Of a stretch of DNA of 40,700 nt, positions 7,086 through 15,698 are shown in pieces; the first letter of the stretch is position 1, and each line of letters starts with the position of its first letter. The stretch is from Prevotella sp. 885 (lineage in GTDB: Bacteria > Bacteroidota > Bacteroidia > Bacteroidales > Bacteroidaceae): assembly GCF_002265625.1 (NCBI RefSeq), contig NZ_NOVE01000031.1, forward strand, positions 1 through 40,700. The letters are read 5' to 3'. Position numbers and translations under genes: made by a program. The notes below the pieces were generated by a model that saw only the letters and a program-made list of their open reading frames with translations, was not told the DNA's origin and did not search any database.

Positions 7086-8912
7086 ATGAGAAAAATTCTA
7101 CCATTACTACTTGCGCTTCTGATGCTTGCATGCAACAGAACCGAACACAAATCAGTGTCCGACCCAGCTTACTCCATGCTCGAACGTGTAGCCGAGCTCA
7201 ACGCCGGAGGCGACAAACAAGGAGCATTGGCTCTGGCAGACAGTGCCCTGCTGATGCACCCGGCTGACACTACCAGATGCTGGCTTTTGAGCGAGAAGGC
7301 AGTGACGCTTGTCGACATGGGGCGCATGGCAGATGCCGTCGGCGTGGCTCAGGGCGCTTACCGTCTGGCAGAGAAACTGCATGACGTGGACGCTATGCTC
7401 AATCTGCGTGGCACTATGGGCATAGCCTACCGCAGGCTTGGCAAGACCGACTCGGCTCTGGTGCAGTATAAAGATGGCATACAGATGGCGCTTGCCAAGC
7501 ACAATGCCGAATATGAGATATATCTGAACAACTGTGTCACGGTGTTATACTCCGAAAGCAACCGCTTTGCAGAGGCTCTTCACTATGCCGAAAAGACCGA
7601 AAAGGCAGCCTTTGCAGCCAACGACACCATACAGCGATTGTCGGCGCGTGCCAACATCGGAGGTATATATCTGAGGCAGAACCGCCACCAGGCGGCGCTC
7701 GACGCTATGCTGCCGTGCTGGCAGGAGGTGAAGAGCGTAGGCTATAACGTGCTCACGCTGAAGTTTCTCTCTATCATCCTGAAATCGTACAGCGCATTGG
7801 GCGACTATCAAGCGGTGGCGCAATACATGCAATATGCCGACCGTGTAATGGACGGAATGGCAGTAAATAGCAACGGAGTTTTGGGCATTCTTGAGGTCAA
7901 GGCCAGTCTTCTTGGCAAGCAGCATAGATACGCCGAGCAACTCGCACTTATGGACAGCATCATCGCCAGCGGCACCCATAACCAGGCAATGCCGCCAGAT
8001 AAGATGCTGCGCATGAAAGCCCAATGTCTCGAGAACATGAATCGCAACGCGGAAGCGCTCGCGTTCATGAACCGTGCCTATGCCGTGCTCGACTCTGTAA
8101 AGCAAAGCGACATAGAGAAAAGCATGAGCGAATTCACGGTGAAATACAAGACTCTGGAAACGGAAATGGCTCTGGCTGAATCCAGACGCGAAACTGCCGA
8201 GAAAGCCAATCAGGTGCTGTGGCTTGTGGTGGCGGTAGTGCTGCTGCTAGGAGTGGTGGGCATTATGCTCTATCGCAGACGCATCGCTGCACAGCGGGCG
8301 TTGCTGCACGAGAAGCAGAGCTACATCGACGGACTCGAGAGCGAGCGTGAGCGCATAGCCAAGGAGCTGCACGACGGCGTGTGCAACGACATCCTCGCCA
8401 CCAAACTGATGCTTGCCACCGACAGCATTCATGCCGAGCAGTATCTCGACGACGTATGGCGCAACGTGCGCCAGTTGTCGCACGAGCTTATGCCTCCATG
8501 TTTCGCCACGGTCACACTCGACACTGTGGTGCGCTCGTATGTAGCCGCCATCAGCAAGAACGGTGGCCGCGACATCTCGCTCAAGATAGACACTGCGTTC
8601 GATTGGAGCAGTCTGCCGCGACAGGTGGCGTACGAGATTTACCGCATCATTCAGGAGTCGACAGCCAATGCTATGAAATACGGCGACCACAGCGCCATAG
8701 ACATATCGCTAACTGCATCCGACGGCAACCTATGCGTATGCGTTGCCAACGGCATAGGCGCCAGTTCGGCAGACGGCAGACACACCTCCTACCATGGCAT
8801 AGGACAGCAGACGCTGCAGAAACGTGCCGACCGCATCTGCGCAAAGCTGACTGTAAGTGAGGCTGACATGCGCCATAGGCTGACGCTGACTTACCGACTC
8901 ACCACCACATAA
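7086..8912 (+). CDS. TPR-containing sensor histidine kinase (NarL-type partner), 608 aa
   Basis: The start is put at ATG 7086, giving MRKILPLLLALLMLACNR, a lipoprotein-like signal with LMLAC. An earlier ATG would overlap the -7 element. Residues about 30-350 form TPR-like helical repeats in the periplasm. A membrane helix (about 378-395, LWLVVAVVLLLGVVGIML) leads to a short coiled coil and a HisKA_3 domain with the phospho-acceptor in ELHDGVCND (His429). A HATPase domain follows (N-box QESTANAMKYG). The cognate response regulator follows after 24 bp. This architecture is common in Bacteroidota two-component systems. The signal sensed is unknown; the downstream secreted protein may be a target. 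Confidence 0.92.
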   Translation: MRKILPLLLALLMLACNRTEHKSVSDPAYSMLERVAELNAGGDKQGALALADSALLMHPADTTRCWLLSEKAVTLVDMGRMADAVGVAQGAYRLAEKLHDVDAMLNLRGTMGIAYRRLGKTDSALVQYKDGIQMALAKHNAEYEIYLNNCVTVLYSESNRFAEALHYAEKTEKAAFAANDTIQRLSARANIGGIYLRQNRHQAALDAMLPCWQEVKSVGYNVLTLKFLSIILKSYSALGDYQAVAQYMQYADRVMDGMAVNSNGVLGILEVKASLLGKQHRYAEQLALMDSIIASGTHNQAMPPDKMLRMKAQCLENMNRNAEALAFMNRAYAVLDSVKQSDIEKSMSEFTVKYKTLETEMALAESRRETAEKANQVLWLVVAVVLLLGVVGIMLYRRRIAAQRALLHEKQSYIDGLESERERIAKELHDGVCNDILATKLMLATDSIHAEQYLDDVWRNVRQLSHELMPPCFATVTLDTVVRSYVAAISKNGGRDISLKIDTAFDWSSLPRQVAYEIYRIIQESTANAMKYGDHSAIDISLTASDGNLCVCVANGIGASSADGRHTSYHGIGQQTLQKRADRICAKLTVSEADMRHRLTLTYRLTTT

Positions 8913-8936
8913 TCACACTTTTACCAATTGAAAACA

Positions 8937-9554
8937 ATGACAATACTCATCGTCGACGACCACCCCATAGTGCTTAAGGGCATACACGCCCTGCTGGCTT
9001 CGTCGTTTGCCGAAGCCCGTATCGTGGATGCCGCAGGTCTTGAAGAGGCAGAACAGATGCTCAACCGACATAAAGTAGACATACTTATAACCGATCTCGA
9101 CCTCAACGGCGAAAGCGGATCCATGCTCATAGAGCACGTTCGCGACGTACAACCAGCCACACAAGTGGTGGTATATACCATGCACGAAGAACCCTGGTCG
9201 GTAGGCGAGATAGCCGATATGGACACCGAGGCGGTGGTGATGAAGAGCGACAACGCTGCGGAACTGCTTATGGCCGTCAAGAGTCTTTGTGACGGCAAGG
9301 GCTACTATAGTCCAACCTTCTTCCGATTGCTCAATTCATTGAAGCGCCATCCCGACCGTCTGTCCGACCGCGAGAAGCAGGTCGTCAGTCTCACGGCAAT
9401 GGGACTTTCGGCTGCTGACATGGCTTTAAGGCTTGGCATCAGTGCCAATACCGTTGAGTTCCACCGCCGTCGTATCATGCAGAAACTCAATGTTGCCAAC
9501 GCTGCCGAAATGATAAGCCGGGCAACTGAATTGGGCTTGAAGGCAAACATCTGA
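8937..9554 (+). CDS. NarL/FixJ-family response regulator
   Basis: The 205-aa protein has a receiver domain (1-120; acidic pocket DDH at the start, phospho-acceptor Asp53 in LITDLDLNG, Lys in VMKSDN). A LuxR-type HTH follows (about 143-205: LSDREKQVVSLTAMGLS, then NTVEFHRRRIMQKL). ATG 8937 is preferred over an in-frame TTG three codons earlier. It is the partner of the adjacent kinase and probably binds DNA as a dimer when phosphorylated. Confidence 0.95.
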   Translation: MTILIVDDHPIVLKGIHALLASSFAEARIVDAAGLEEAEQMLNRHKVDILITDLDLNGESGSMLIEHVRDVQPATQVVVYTMHEEPWSVGEIADMDTEAVVMKSDNAAELLMAVKSLCDGKGYYSPTFFRLLNSLKRHPDRLSDREKQVVSLTAMGLSAADMALRLGISANTVEFHRRRIMQKLNVANAAEMISRATELGLKANI

Positions 9555-9624
9555 TGCCGGATAGCTATAAAGCGTTTTATGTCGGTCGGACAGTGGCTCG
9601 GCTGACTACGGAAAACCATAGCTG

Positions 9625-9667
9625 ACCCCCTACCAAAAACAATAGTTCTTAGTTTTTGGTAGGGGGT
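9625..9667 (+). terminator. Perfect 16-bp inverted repeat after the two-component operon
   Basis: ACCCCCTACCAAAAAC (9625-9640) and its exact complement (9652-9667) are separated by 11 nt. There is no T-run after it, so it is either a weak terminator or an operator-like dyad. It stands 40 bp before the -7 element of the next unit. Confidence 0.5.
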
Positions 9668-9706
9668 TACTGTATTAAAAGGAATATATTTACTATTATT
9701 TTTCTA

Positions 9707-9714
9707 TACCTTTG
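9707..9714 (+). promoter_or_regulatory. -7 element of the truncated-HTH / secreted-protein unit
   Basis: TACCTTTG fits TAnnTTTG and lies 38 bp before ATG 9752. No -33 TTTG is seen. The upstream 16-bp dyad could host a regulator. Confidence 0.5.
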
Positions 9715-9751
9715 TAACCAAACAGCGTACTCATTACCAAATACCAGCTAC

Positions 9752-9874
9752 ATGAATACCGATATAAAGGACAGTATCACCACACGCGAAAAGGAGATAT
9801 TAAGTCTGCTCGCCATAGGACTTAGCAGCAAAGAGATTTCGGATTTGTCAAAACTTAATAAACATATAATATGA
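9752..9874 (+). pseudogene. Truncated LuxR-type HTH ORF, 40 aa
   Basis: From ATG 9752 the frame reads MNTDIKDSITTREKEILSLL and continues AIGLSSKEISDL. This is the first half of a LuxR/GerE DNA-binding domain, as in the response regulator just upstream (LSDREKQVVSLTAMGLS). It stops at NKHII, losing the recognition-helix end and dimerisation helix. Its TGA overlaps the ATG of the secreted-protein gene (ATGA). It is either a decayed regulator or a short translated leader coupling to the next gene. An earlier TTG/ATG region upstream of the -7 element is not a credible start. Confidence 0.6.
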
Positions 9875-12021
9875 GAAGTTCTACCCTATTATTTACTATT
9901 GCCTCGGCAATGCTTCTGCAGGCAGATCCTGCGGTGGCACAAAACAATGTGCCTATCAGAAAAATCAAGGCTGTAATGCCTTCTACCGAGCTTACGCTGC
10001 TCGACAGAGTGGAAAGCGACACGCACAAGAAGGAATATCAATACAACGAGTATGGATATATCACGTCGGTCATGGAATACAACAAAGATGCGGGACAGTG
10101 GGTGCTCGACACCGACAACTCGTATCGCCAGGAGTATGTGTTCGACGCCGACGGACAGTGTACAGCCCGAACTGCCTACAACGTGGACAAGGCTGGCAAC
10201 AAGACCACTGAGAAGAACAAAGCCGAAGTGGAAGTGATAGGCGACACGACATGGGAGCGTCACTATCAGAAATACGACGACGGAACCACTCACCTAAGTG
10301 AGACATACGCCTACGACCAGTGGGGCAACCGCGTGGAGAAAATCAATTATGGATACGACATCGACAGCAAAAAGGAGTACATACGCGGCTATAAGAAGAG
10401 AGAATACTCCGGACCGGTAGACAAATACGCCGACAATACAAACTACAATAGCATCAGGGAAAGTCGACTTTTGTATGATCTTACGGCGGAAACAAATGGT
10501 TCCGACCAAACCACGATGGATATAAACGAGCTGTATGTTGAGGAATTCCGTAAGGTAGTATGGCAAACTGAAAACGACAAACTGTACAAACGTGTCTATA
10601 ACTGCGAAGGCTTTCTGCAAATCACGGTAGGAAGCATAGAGAGAGAAATGTGGAAATCGTCTGAACGTGAATTTAAACTCAACGCTGACGGCACCCGCCC
10701 CGTACAGGAGACAATGCGCTACTATAGCAAGAATGGCGAGGTAACAAGCGAGCACACTTCCACTTTCGCATGGGACAATAGCGGTCGCCTGCTATCCGTC
10801 ATCAAATACAACAAATCCTCATCTGAAATATCATATAAGAATGAATACACTTACGCCGACGACTACGCAAAGAAGCTGTCGCTGCGCGAAGCTATTGAAG
10901 CATTAGACGGTGGCGGTCAGATATATCCGGAGGACGAGTTAATGCAGTTTGGACGTATAGCAACCTCTTCTTACTATTATGCCGACGATGGTGATAAGGG
11001 TGAGAGTACATACGAGTGGAACGCCAACGGACAACTCATTAGAGGAACATGGAAGGAGACTTCTATAAAGTCTGGCCACGATAACAACGATACGTCGACC
11101 GTGACCGACTACGGCGAGGTACGAGTAGGATATAACGCCGATGGACACATGGCATGGACGATTGACCATAGCATCAGCGAAAACGACTTCGTCAAGATTG
11201 AATACTTGTATAACAAGAAAGGTATATGGACCGGCGAGGCAGAATATGATGGCGACAGCTGGGATGGCCCGTGGACCAAGGTAGATTGGAGCAAAGCAAG
11301 AGCCAGAAAACGTCTCGCAACGCGTGCAGCTAAAACGCCGAAGTTTATCGATGATATGACCGACGGCCATCATTCTATAGAAAACAATGATGGCGTATGG
11401 AATACTCAAGGAAACTACTATGTGTCAACTGGCGTTGTGGCAGGCGGTAGTTATTATCAGAAACTCGTAAGCACCGCATCCGTTCCTGCTAATCCTGAAT
11501 ACAACTATACCGACCCGTTGATGCCTCTCGAAATGGAAGAGGATTACGACGAATATGAGGATGGTGAAGAAATGTGGTGTTATAGTTGGAACACGGACAA
11601 GTACGATTGGGAACTTGACTGGGGGCCGACAGAAGCCAAAAGGGTGTATGAGAATGATGGTAACATCGTTGCCGACATCTATGACGGCAATCAGACCATA
11701 GTAAGTACAATAACATACCGTCTTGACGATGACGACCGACTGGTTGAGGAGACCTACAGCAAGGGTGGCAACATCACATACGAGTATCTCCCAGACACCA
11801 ACTATCTGCTTGAGAGTGTAGAGACTGCAGCCGACGGCTATCGCAACGTGTGCCACTATTACTACAGCAAGCACAACTATGTAGACCCGACTGGCATTGA
11901 AAGCATCAAACGCGATGACGCGTCCACAGCCGATTGGTACGACCTGCAGGGCCGCCGCATAACCACTCTGACCTCTAAAGGCATATACATTGTCAACGGA
12001 AAGAAAGTGGTGGTTCGTTAA
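9871..12021 (+). CDS. Large secreted protein with Tyr/Asp-rich repeats and C-terminal sorting-like tail
   Basis: The 716-aa product has a signal peptide (MRSSTLLFTIASAMLLQ, cleavage near AVAQ). The body is very rich in Tyr, Asp, Asn and Gly with recurring strands such as YQYNEYGYITSVMEYNKD, YAYDQWGNR and YEWNANGQL. These resemble YD/RHS-like beta repeats. The end carries a linker, WYDLQGRRI and GIYIVNGKKVVVR, the tail found on many Prevotella secreted proteins and presumed to direct export or anchoring. The start codon overlaps the stop of the truncated HTH ORF. No catalytic motif was found. Likely extracellular or cell-surface, with unknown ligand. Confidence 0.8.
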   Translation: MRSSTLLFTIASAMLLQADPAVAQNNVPIRKIKAVMPSTELTLLDRVESDTHKKEYQYNEYGYITSVMEYNKDAGQWVLDTDNSYRQEYVFDADGQCTARTAYNVDKAGNKTTEKNKAEVEVIGDTTWERHYQKYDDGTTHLSETYAYDQWGNRVEKINYGYDIDSKKEYIRGYKKREYSGPVDKYADNTNYNSIRESRLLYDLTAETNGSDQTTMDINELYVEEFRKVVWQTENDKLYKRVYNCEGFLQITVGSIEREMWKSSEREFKLNADGTRPVQETMRYYSKNGEVTSEHTSTFAWDNSGRLLSVIKYNKSSSEISYKNEYTYADDYAKKLSLREAIEALDGGGQIYPEDELMQFGRIATSSYYYADDGDKGESTYEWNANGQLIRGTWKETSIKSGHDNNDTSTVTDYGEVRVGYNADGHMAWTIDHSISENDFVKIEYLYNKKGIWTGEAEYDGDSWDGPWTKVDWSKARARKRLATRAAKTPKFIDDMTDGHHSIENNDGVWNTQGNYYVSTGVVAGGSYYQKLVSTASVPANPEYNYTDPLMPLEMEEDYDEYEDGEEMWCYSWNTDKYDWELDWGPTEAKRVYENDGNIVADIYDGNQTIVSTITYRLDDDDRLVEETYSKGGNITYEYLPDTNYLLESVETAADGYRNVCHYYYSKHNYVDPTGIESIKRDDASTADWYDLQGRRITTLTSKGIYIVNGKKVVVR

Positions 12022-12064
12022 AAACACAAAAGCAGCGAAATAAACCAATTCAATGACAACGAAA

Positions 12065-12108
12065 AAGGCGTACAACCCAAAATCGTAAAGATTAAGGTTG
12101 TACGCCTT
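12065..12108. terminator. Bidirectional terminator between convergent genes
   Basis: AAGGCGTACAACC (12065-12077) and GGTTGTACGCCTT (12096-12108) pair perfectly over 13 bp. They stand between the convergent genes ending at 12021 and 12132, with an A-rich run before and T-rich sequence after. Confidence 0.75.
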
Positions 12109-12131
12109 ATTGTTATTTCTTGTTCAAAATT

Positions 12132-13277
12132 TTACCTCGTTTTTCTCCAGCACCAATGCCAAAGTCTGTAGAATGGCTCGGGCAGCGCTTCTTGAGGATA
12201 GGATCTTAGCAGACGGAGGTCGCGTTGGAGACGCTGGAGGTTATGGCTGATGAAGCCATTGGTGGAAGGACGGCGATCGTCGAACTGTCCGAAGTTGCCG
12301 CCGCGCAACACTTCTGACAAGAGCATACGTCCACGGCGCTCATCCATCGGCACTATCATCCTTTCCTCCGGCAAGCGCATAACCGCATGCAATACGTACA
12401 TCATAGCACCAGCGAATGTGCTCAAACCTAAGCGTTTGAGCGAGTTTTGAATTAGGAGTTTTGAGTTAGGAATTGTTCGCGGCTTCGCCTGCGATTTTGA
12501 GTTATATAATTTTGAATTTCTTACTTCTTCGCAATTCATAAGAACGAAGTAGTAATCGATGATTTGCCTCAGCCCTACCCCTTCGAAGAAATAATGGTGG
12601 TAAAGGTGGTAGAGTTGATAGATGATGTTGAACGTATTGGTTGGAACGGCTATCGGAGTGCTGACATTAGGGAGCGTAACGAGATTGCTGTATTGCAGGT
12701 CTGCGTTACGGCGCAACCATTGCTGCATTCTGTGGTTGTGCAGAGGATTGTTCATGATGGCAGGAGTGGTGTGCAGCTCCACCTCCACCCCATTCATCTT
12801 CAGTTCGATGTGATTAAGGCTTTCCTTGCCGATGCTGCCATTGTCCTTCGTCAGCACAGCAGCAAGTCGGCGCACTTCCTCTCGTGATGCATTCACCCAC
12901 ACATCCACATCTCCAGACATACGGGCATACGGATTGGTATACATCAGCGCATTGCCCTGCCCTTTCAATATGCAGCAGCGACAGCCTGCAGCCCTGATTT
13001 TAGAATACACGTCAGCCGTAGCCTTATTGATGACGAAGTTCTGCTGTCTGATCTTCTGACTCTCCGCAAACCATTTTATCAGCAACGCATGCTCGGGTGC
13101 CACCTTCTTAGGGAGCTTGGATATTCCTTCCATAAGCACCCCCAACAGCATCTGCTTCTTGGCGAAACGGTACAACAGCGCCCAGTCGAAGCCGCAAAGG
13201 GCGATTCCGTCCAAAAATTCCTTTCCTTCGTAAATGCCCAAGGAAAACTGTATAAAGCGAAAATAAAGGGAGTGCAT
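12132..13277 (-). CDS. Nucleotidyltransferase-fold protein (NTP_transf_5-like), 381 aa
   Basis: The core (about residues 95-180) reads CCILKGQGNALMYTNPY then ARMSGDVDVWV: a conserved Lys-Gly, then an Arg and the Asp-x-Asp pair (Asp123, Asp125) expected for an uncharacterised nucleotidyltransferase family. A helical C-terminal half contains YQLYHLYHHYFFEGVGLRQI (about 220-239). Residues about 251-279 (RNSKLYNSKSQAKPRTIPNS and following) look foreign: they are encoded by repeat-like DNA of the kind otherwise found between genes here, inserted in frame. The gene sits downstream of the PAP2 and CDP-alcohol transferase genes on the same strand, separated by about 170 bp with a hairpin. Substrate unknown. 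Confidence 0.8.
   Translation of the reverse strand: MHSLYFRFIQFSLGIYEGKEFLDGIALCGFDWALLYRFAKKQMLLGVLMEGISKLPKKVAPEHALLIKWFAESQKIRQQNFVINKATADVYSKIRAAGCRCCILKGQGNALMYTNPYARMSGDVDVWVNASREEVRRLAAVLTKDNGSIGKESLNHIELKMNGVEVELHTTPAIMNNPLHNHRMQQWLRRNADLQYSNLVTLPNVSTPIAVPTNTFNIIYQLYHLYHHYFFEGVGLRQIIDYYFVLMNCEEVRNSKLYNSKSQAKPRTIPNSKLLIQNSLKRLGLSTFAGAMMYVLHAVMRLPEERMIVPMDERRGRMLLSEVLRGGNFGQFDDRRPSTNGFISHNLQRLQRDLRLLRSYPQEALPEPFYRLWHWCWRKTR
12430..12535. repeat. Repeat-like DNA inside the nucleotidyltransferase gene
   Basis: The stretch contains near-repeats GAATTAGGAGTTTTGAGTTA and GGAATTGT and a small GC palindrome (GCGGCTTCGCCTGC). It resembles the GAGTT-type repeats seen between genes at 32790-32925 and 13290-13315. 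It preserves the reading frame. The left and right limits are approximate. Confidence 0.55.
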
Positions 13278-13418
13278 CTGAATAGTGATGAGTGATTATT
13301 GAGTAGTGAGTAGTAATTACGGATATGACGATTTTTATTGGAGGATACGCCATTAAGAGAGGGAAAGAAAAAGATCCGTAATCGAAACAAATTGAGGACT
13401 TGGATGAAGAACTTGGTA

Positions 13419-13443
13419 TGGCGGAGGCCAGAGACCTCCGCCA
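13419..13443. terminator. Hairpin downstream of the PAP2 gene
   Basis: TGGCGGAGG and CCTCCGCCA pair over 9 bp with a 7-nt loop, just after the stop of the PAP2 gene on the minus strand. A T-rich run exists only on the plus side, so function as a terminator is uncertain. The remaining 13278-13418 holds AGTGA/GAGTAG-type short repeats. Confidence 0.45.
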
Positions 13444-13451
13444 CTTTATTC

Positions 13452-14285
13452 TTAATTCTTTATTGAGGCGATGTATTTCTCCATTCCTCTCTTCACGCAG
13501 CCTACGCGGAAGATTACGCCTTCCAACATTGCAACGGCAATGATGGTTGTAAGGATACCGAGAAGGACGTCTATGATGTAGTGATGGGTGGAATATACTG
13601 CGGTCCACCAGATGCCCATGCAGATGAAAGCGAAGACACAGGTGGTGAGAATATGCTCACGACTCTTCACGGCATAGATGGTGGTGACGAGCATGTAGGC
13701 GGCGTGCAGCGAAGGCACGGCTGCGAACACGTTGGAGTTGTTGCAGTAAATGGAGTGGAAGACGGGGAAACCGACGAGCGTGTCGAAGCGGTCGAGTCCT
13801 GCCACGTTGCCCGGAGTGTTGAGGATTGGCTCAAAACCATAATGGATGGCATACCATGGTGGGGCGGCGGGATGGATATAGTAGCCCACGAAACCCACGA
13901 GGTTGACAAACAGGAAGGCTATGGAGAAGCGGAGATAAGCCTCACGCTTGCCTTTTAGATAAAGGTAGATGGCAAATCCCAGAGGCACGGGCACCCAACA
14001 AAGGTAGAAGAAGCCTGCCATAAAGTCGGCAAAGGCACAGTTGTGGATGTTAAACCATTCGCCGGGGATGAGCGTGCCCGTGGCTGTGGTGATGCCGAAG
14101 AGGGAACGTTCTGCCTCGAAAAGCCCACGTATGTCTATCGGGCGAAACTCATAATTGGGGAAGAATCGCATCGAGTCGTAGCTGACAGCAAATGCCAGCC
14201 ACGGCGCCAGAGCCAGTGCTATCTTGCGTGTGGGGCGCACGGCGAGAAGCACCAGCCAGAAAATAATGAGGTTAATGCTGAACAC
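13452..14285 (-). CDS. PAP2/AUR1-like membrane phosphatase or phosphotransferase
   Basis: The 277-aa protein has about six membrane segments. It contains NYEFRPIDIRGLFEAERSLFG in the N-terminal part, AAVPSLHAAYM (about 190-200, the PSLHA motif with the first catalytic His) and YSTHHYIIDVLLG (about 233-245, catalytic His and Asp). These fit the PAP2_3/AUR1 branch, which includes inositol phosphorylceramide synthases. The next gene upstream encodes a CDP-alcohol phosphatidyltransferase. Together they resemble the inositol-lipid locus of Bacteroides, so transfer of phosphoinositol to ceramide is a plausible role. A plain lipid phosphatase is the alternative. Confidence 0.85.
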   Translation of the reverse strand: MFSINLIIFWLVLLAVRPTRKIALALAPWLAFAVSYDSMRFFPNYEFRPIDIRGLFEAERSLFGITTATGTLIPGEWFNIHNCAFADFMAGFFYLCWVPVPLGFAIYLYLKGKREAYLRFSIAFLFVNLVGFVGYYIHPAAPPWYAIHYGFEPILNTPGNVAGLDRFDTLVGFPVFHSIYCNNSNVFAAVPSLHAAYMLVTTIYAVKSREHILTTCVFAFICMGIWWTAVYSTHHYIIDVLLGILTTIIAVAMLEGVIFRVGCVKRGMEKYIASIKN

Positions 14286-14313
14286 TGTGATGTGGTTTTA
14301 AAAGAGAAAAAAA

Positions 14314-14967
14314 TTACTGCTCGCCTCTGTCACGCTTGCCGAGCTCGCGGTAGCAATGGGCCACACGCCAGAAAGCGGTGAGATTGGCGAGGACGGCGAT
14401 GATGATCATCGGCACCACCAGCACCCAAAGATTGGCGCATACGCCACAAAAGACAGCTCCTACGGCTGTCACCACGACGCGCTCAGGACGCTGCATCAGA
14501 CCCACCTTACACTCGATGTCAAGTCCTTCGGCACGTGCACGTACGTAGCTCACCATTACAGAACCAACCATAGCGGTGAACGTAACGACGCCAGCCCAGT
14601 CCCACGAGCCGTGCATAAGGAGATAATAGCAGATGCCGAAGAGTGTGCAAAGCTCGCTGTAACGGTCGAGCGTGGAGTCCCAAAGGGCACCGAACGTTGA
14701 CGACATTCCACCCATACGAGCCAGACGACCGTCCATCATATCGAACAGTCCGGCAAAGAGGATGACGCCACCGCTCCATCCTACCCAGGCATAAGCCTCG
14801 CATTCGGGCAGTTCTGCGGCATAGATGAACATCGCCATGGCTACGAGATTGAGGACGAAGCCCGTGGTGGTGATGAAGTTAGGGGTGATGCCCACCTTTA
14901 TCATGCCTTTGATAAGCGGATTGATAATGGCGTAAATCACCTTCTGTAGAAAATCGCGATAATTCAT
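14314..14967 (-). CDS. CDP-alcohol phosphatidyltransferase family protein
   Basis: The 217-aa integral membrane enzyme carries the full family signature DG-x2-AR-x8-G-x3-D-x3-D, seen as [10 protein letters not shown] and then [13 protein letters not shown] (about residues 75-105). Several hydrophobic helices follow. The family joins a CDP-diacylglycerol (or similar) with an alcohol phosphate. With the neighbouring AUR1-like gene, a phosphatidylinositol-phosphate synthase role is likely; phosphatidylglycerophosphate synthase is the alternative. No inositol-phosphate synthase gene is in the window. The stop is 28 bp before the start of the PAP2 gene on the same strand. Confidence 0.9.
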   Translation of the reverse strand: MNYRDFLQKVIYAIINPLIKGMIKVGITPNFITTTGFVLNLVAMAMFIYAAELPECEAYAWVGWSGGVILFAGLFDMMDGRLARMGGMSSTFGALWDSTLDRYSELCTLFGICYYLLMHGSWDWAGVVTFTAMVGSVMVSYVRARAEGLDIECKVGLMQRPERVVVTAVGAVFCGVCANLWVLVVPMIIIAVLANLTAFWRVAHCYRELGKRDRGEQ

Positions 14968-14988
14968 ATTTCTTTTTTATTTGTTTTA

Positions 14989-15411
14989 TTATTCTGTTTT
15001 CTGTACCGACCTTCTGCCTTCATGAAAGACGAAGATGCGCTGCATCTGATAGTTCCACAGAACAGCCACAAGTACGGCAACGATGGCCTTGGAGATGACA
15101 TAGTTGAGTCCTGTCATTTCCGTCACCTGACACGTGCCAAGCGTATTGAGGGCAATGCTCACTCCCCATACGAACATATAGCGCAGGGCAATGTATTTCT
15201 TCTTCATTCCGAAGGCGTGGAACACCCATCGATAGTTGATGGCGCAGTTTACCATTCCCCCGCTGACAGCGCCGATGAACGTGGCATACCCGTACCACAT
15301 GCCGAAGATGTTGACGAGAGCGAGAGTAACGGCAAAGTCGGCGGCAGAAGCCACCCACGCAGAGCATTGCGCCTTTGAGAAAGTTATGATAGAGTGCTTG
15401 AAGCTTCCCAT
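14989..15411 (-). CDS. GtrA family membrane protein
   Basis: The 140-aa protein has four hydrophobic helices (AWVASAADFAVTLALVNIF, TFIGAVSGGMVNCAINY, YMFVWGVSIALNTLG, ISKAIVAVLVAVLWNY). The typical GtrA pattern of NYxWVF (NYRWVFHAF) and a closing QRIFVF is present. GtrA proteins are thought to move lipid-linked sugars across the membrane. It is the first gene of the minus-strand lipid cluster and is served by a consensus promoter at 15545-15575. Confidence 0.9.
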   Translation of the reverse strand: MGSFKHSIITFSKAQCSAWVASAADFAVTLALVNIFGMWYGYATFIGAVSGGMVNCAINYRWVFHAFGMKKKYIALRYMFVWGVSIALNTLGTCQVTEMTGLNYVISKAIVAVLVAVLWNYQMQRIFVFHEGRRSVQKTE

Positions 15412-15544
15412 AATGGCGCTTTGTTGTGTTGTGTGAAATTATTATTTAAGGGCGCGAAAATATTATATATAATATAATGTATAGAGATACGCCAGAACAG
15501 CCACGAAACGTGTCCTATAATGGCACTATCATCCTACAAAGGTG

Positions 15545-15575
15545 CAAAATTAGTAGAAAAATATTAAAAGGCAAA
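15545..15575 (-). promoter_or_regulatory. Consensus promoter of the GtrA/lipid operon
   Basis: Minus strand: TTTG (15572-15575), 19-nt spacer, TAATTTTG (15545-15552). It is a full match to TTTG-N19-21-TAnnTTTG. The transcript would have a leader of about 130 nt. Confidence 0.7.
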
Positions 15576-15606
15576 AAGTTTTCTACCTTTTTTAAACTAT
15601 TATATG

Positions 15607-15614
15607 TAACTTTG
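15607..15614 (+). promoter_or_regulatory. -7 element of the DUF5686 gene
   Basis: TAACTTTG matches the -7 box 85 bp before the GTG start at 15699. It is divergent from the GtrA promoter 55 bp away. No clear -33 is seen. Confidence 0.55.
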
Positions 15615-15698
15615 CAGCCGCAAAGCTAATATGTGGTTTTACGACACAAGGAAAGTATATTCGAAATCTATAATAGGATAAATTAGTATAAAACAAAC

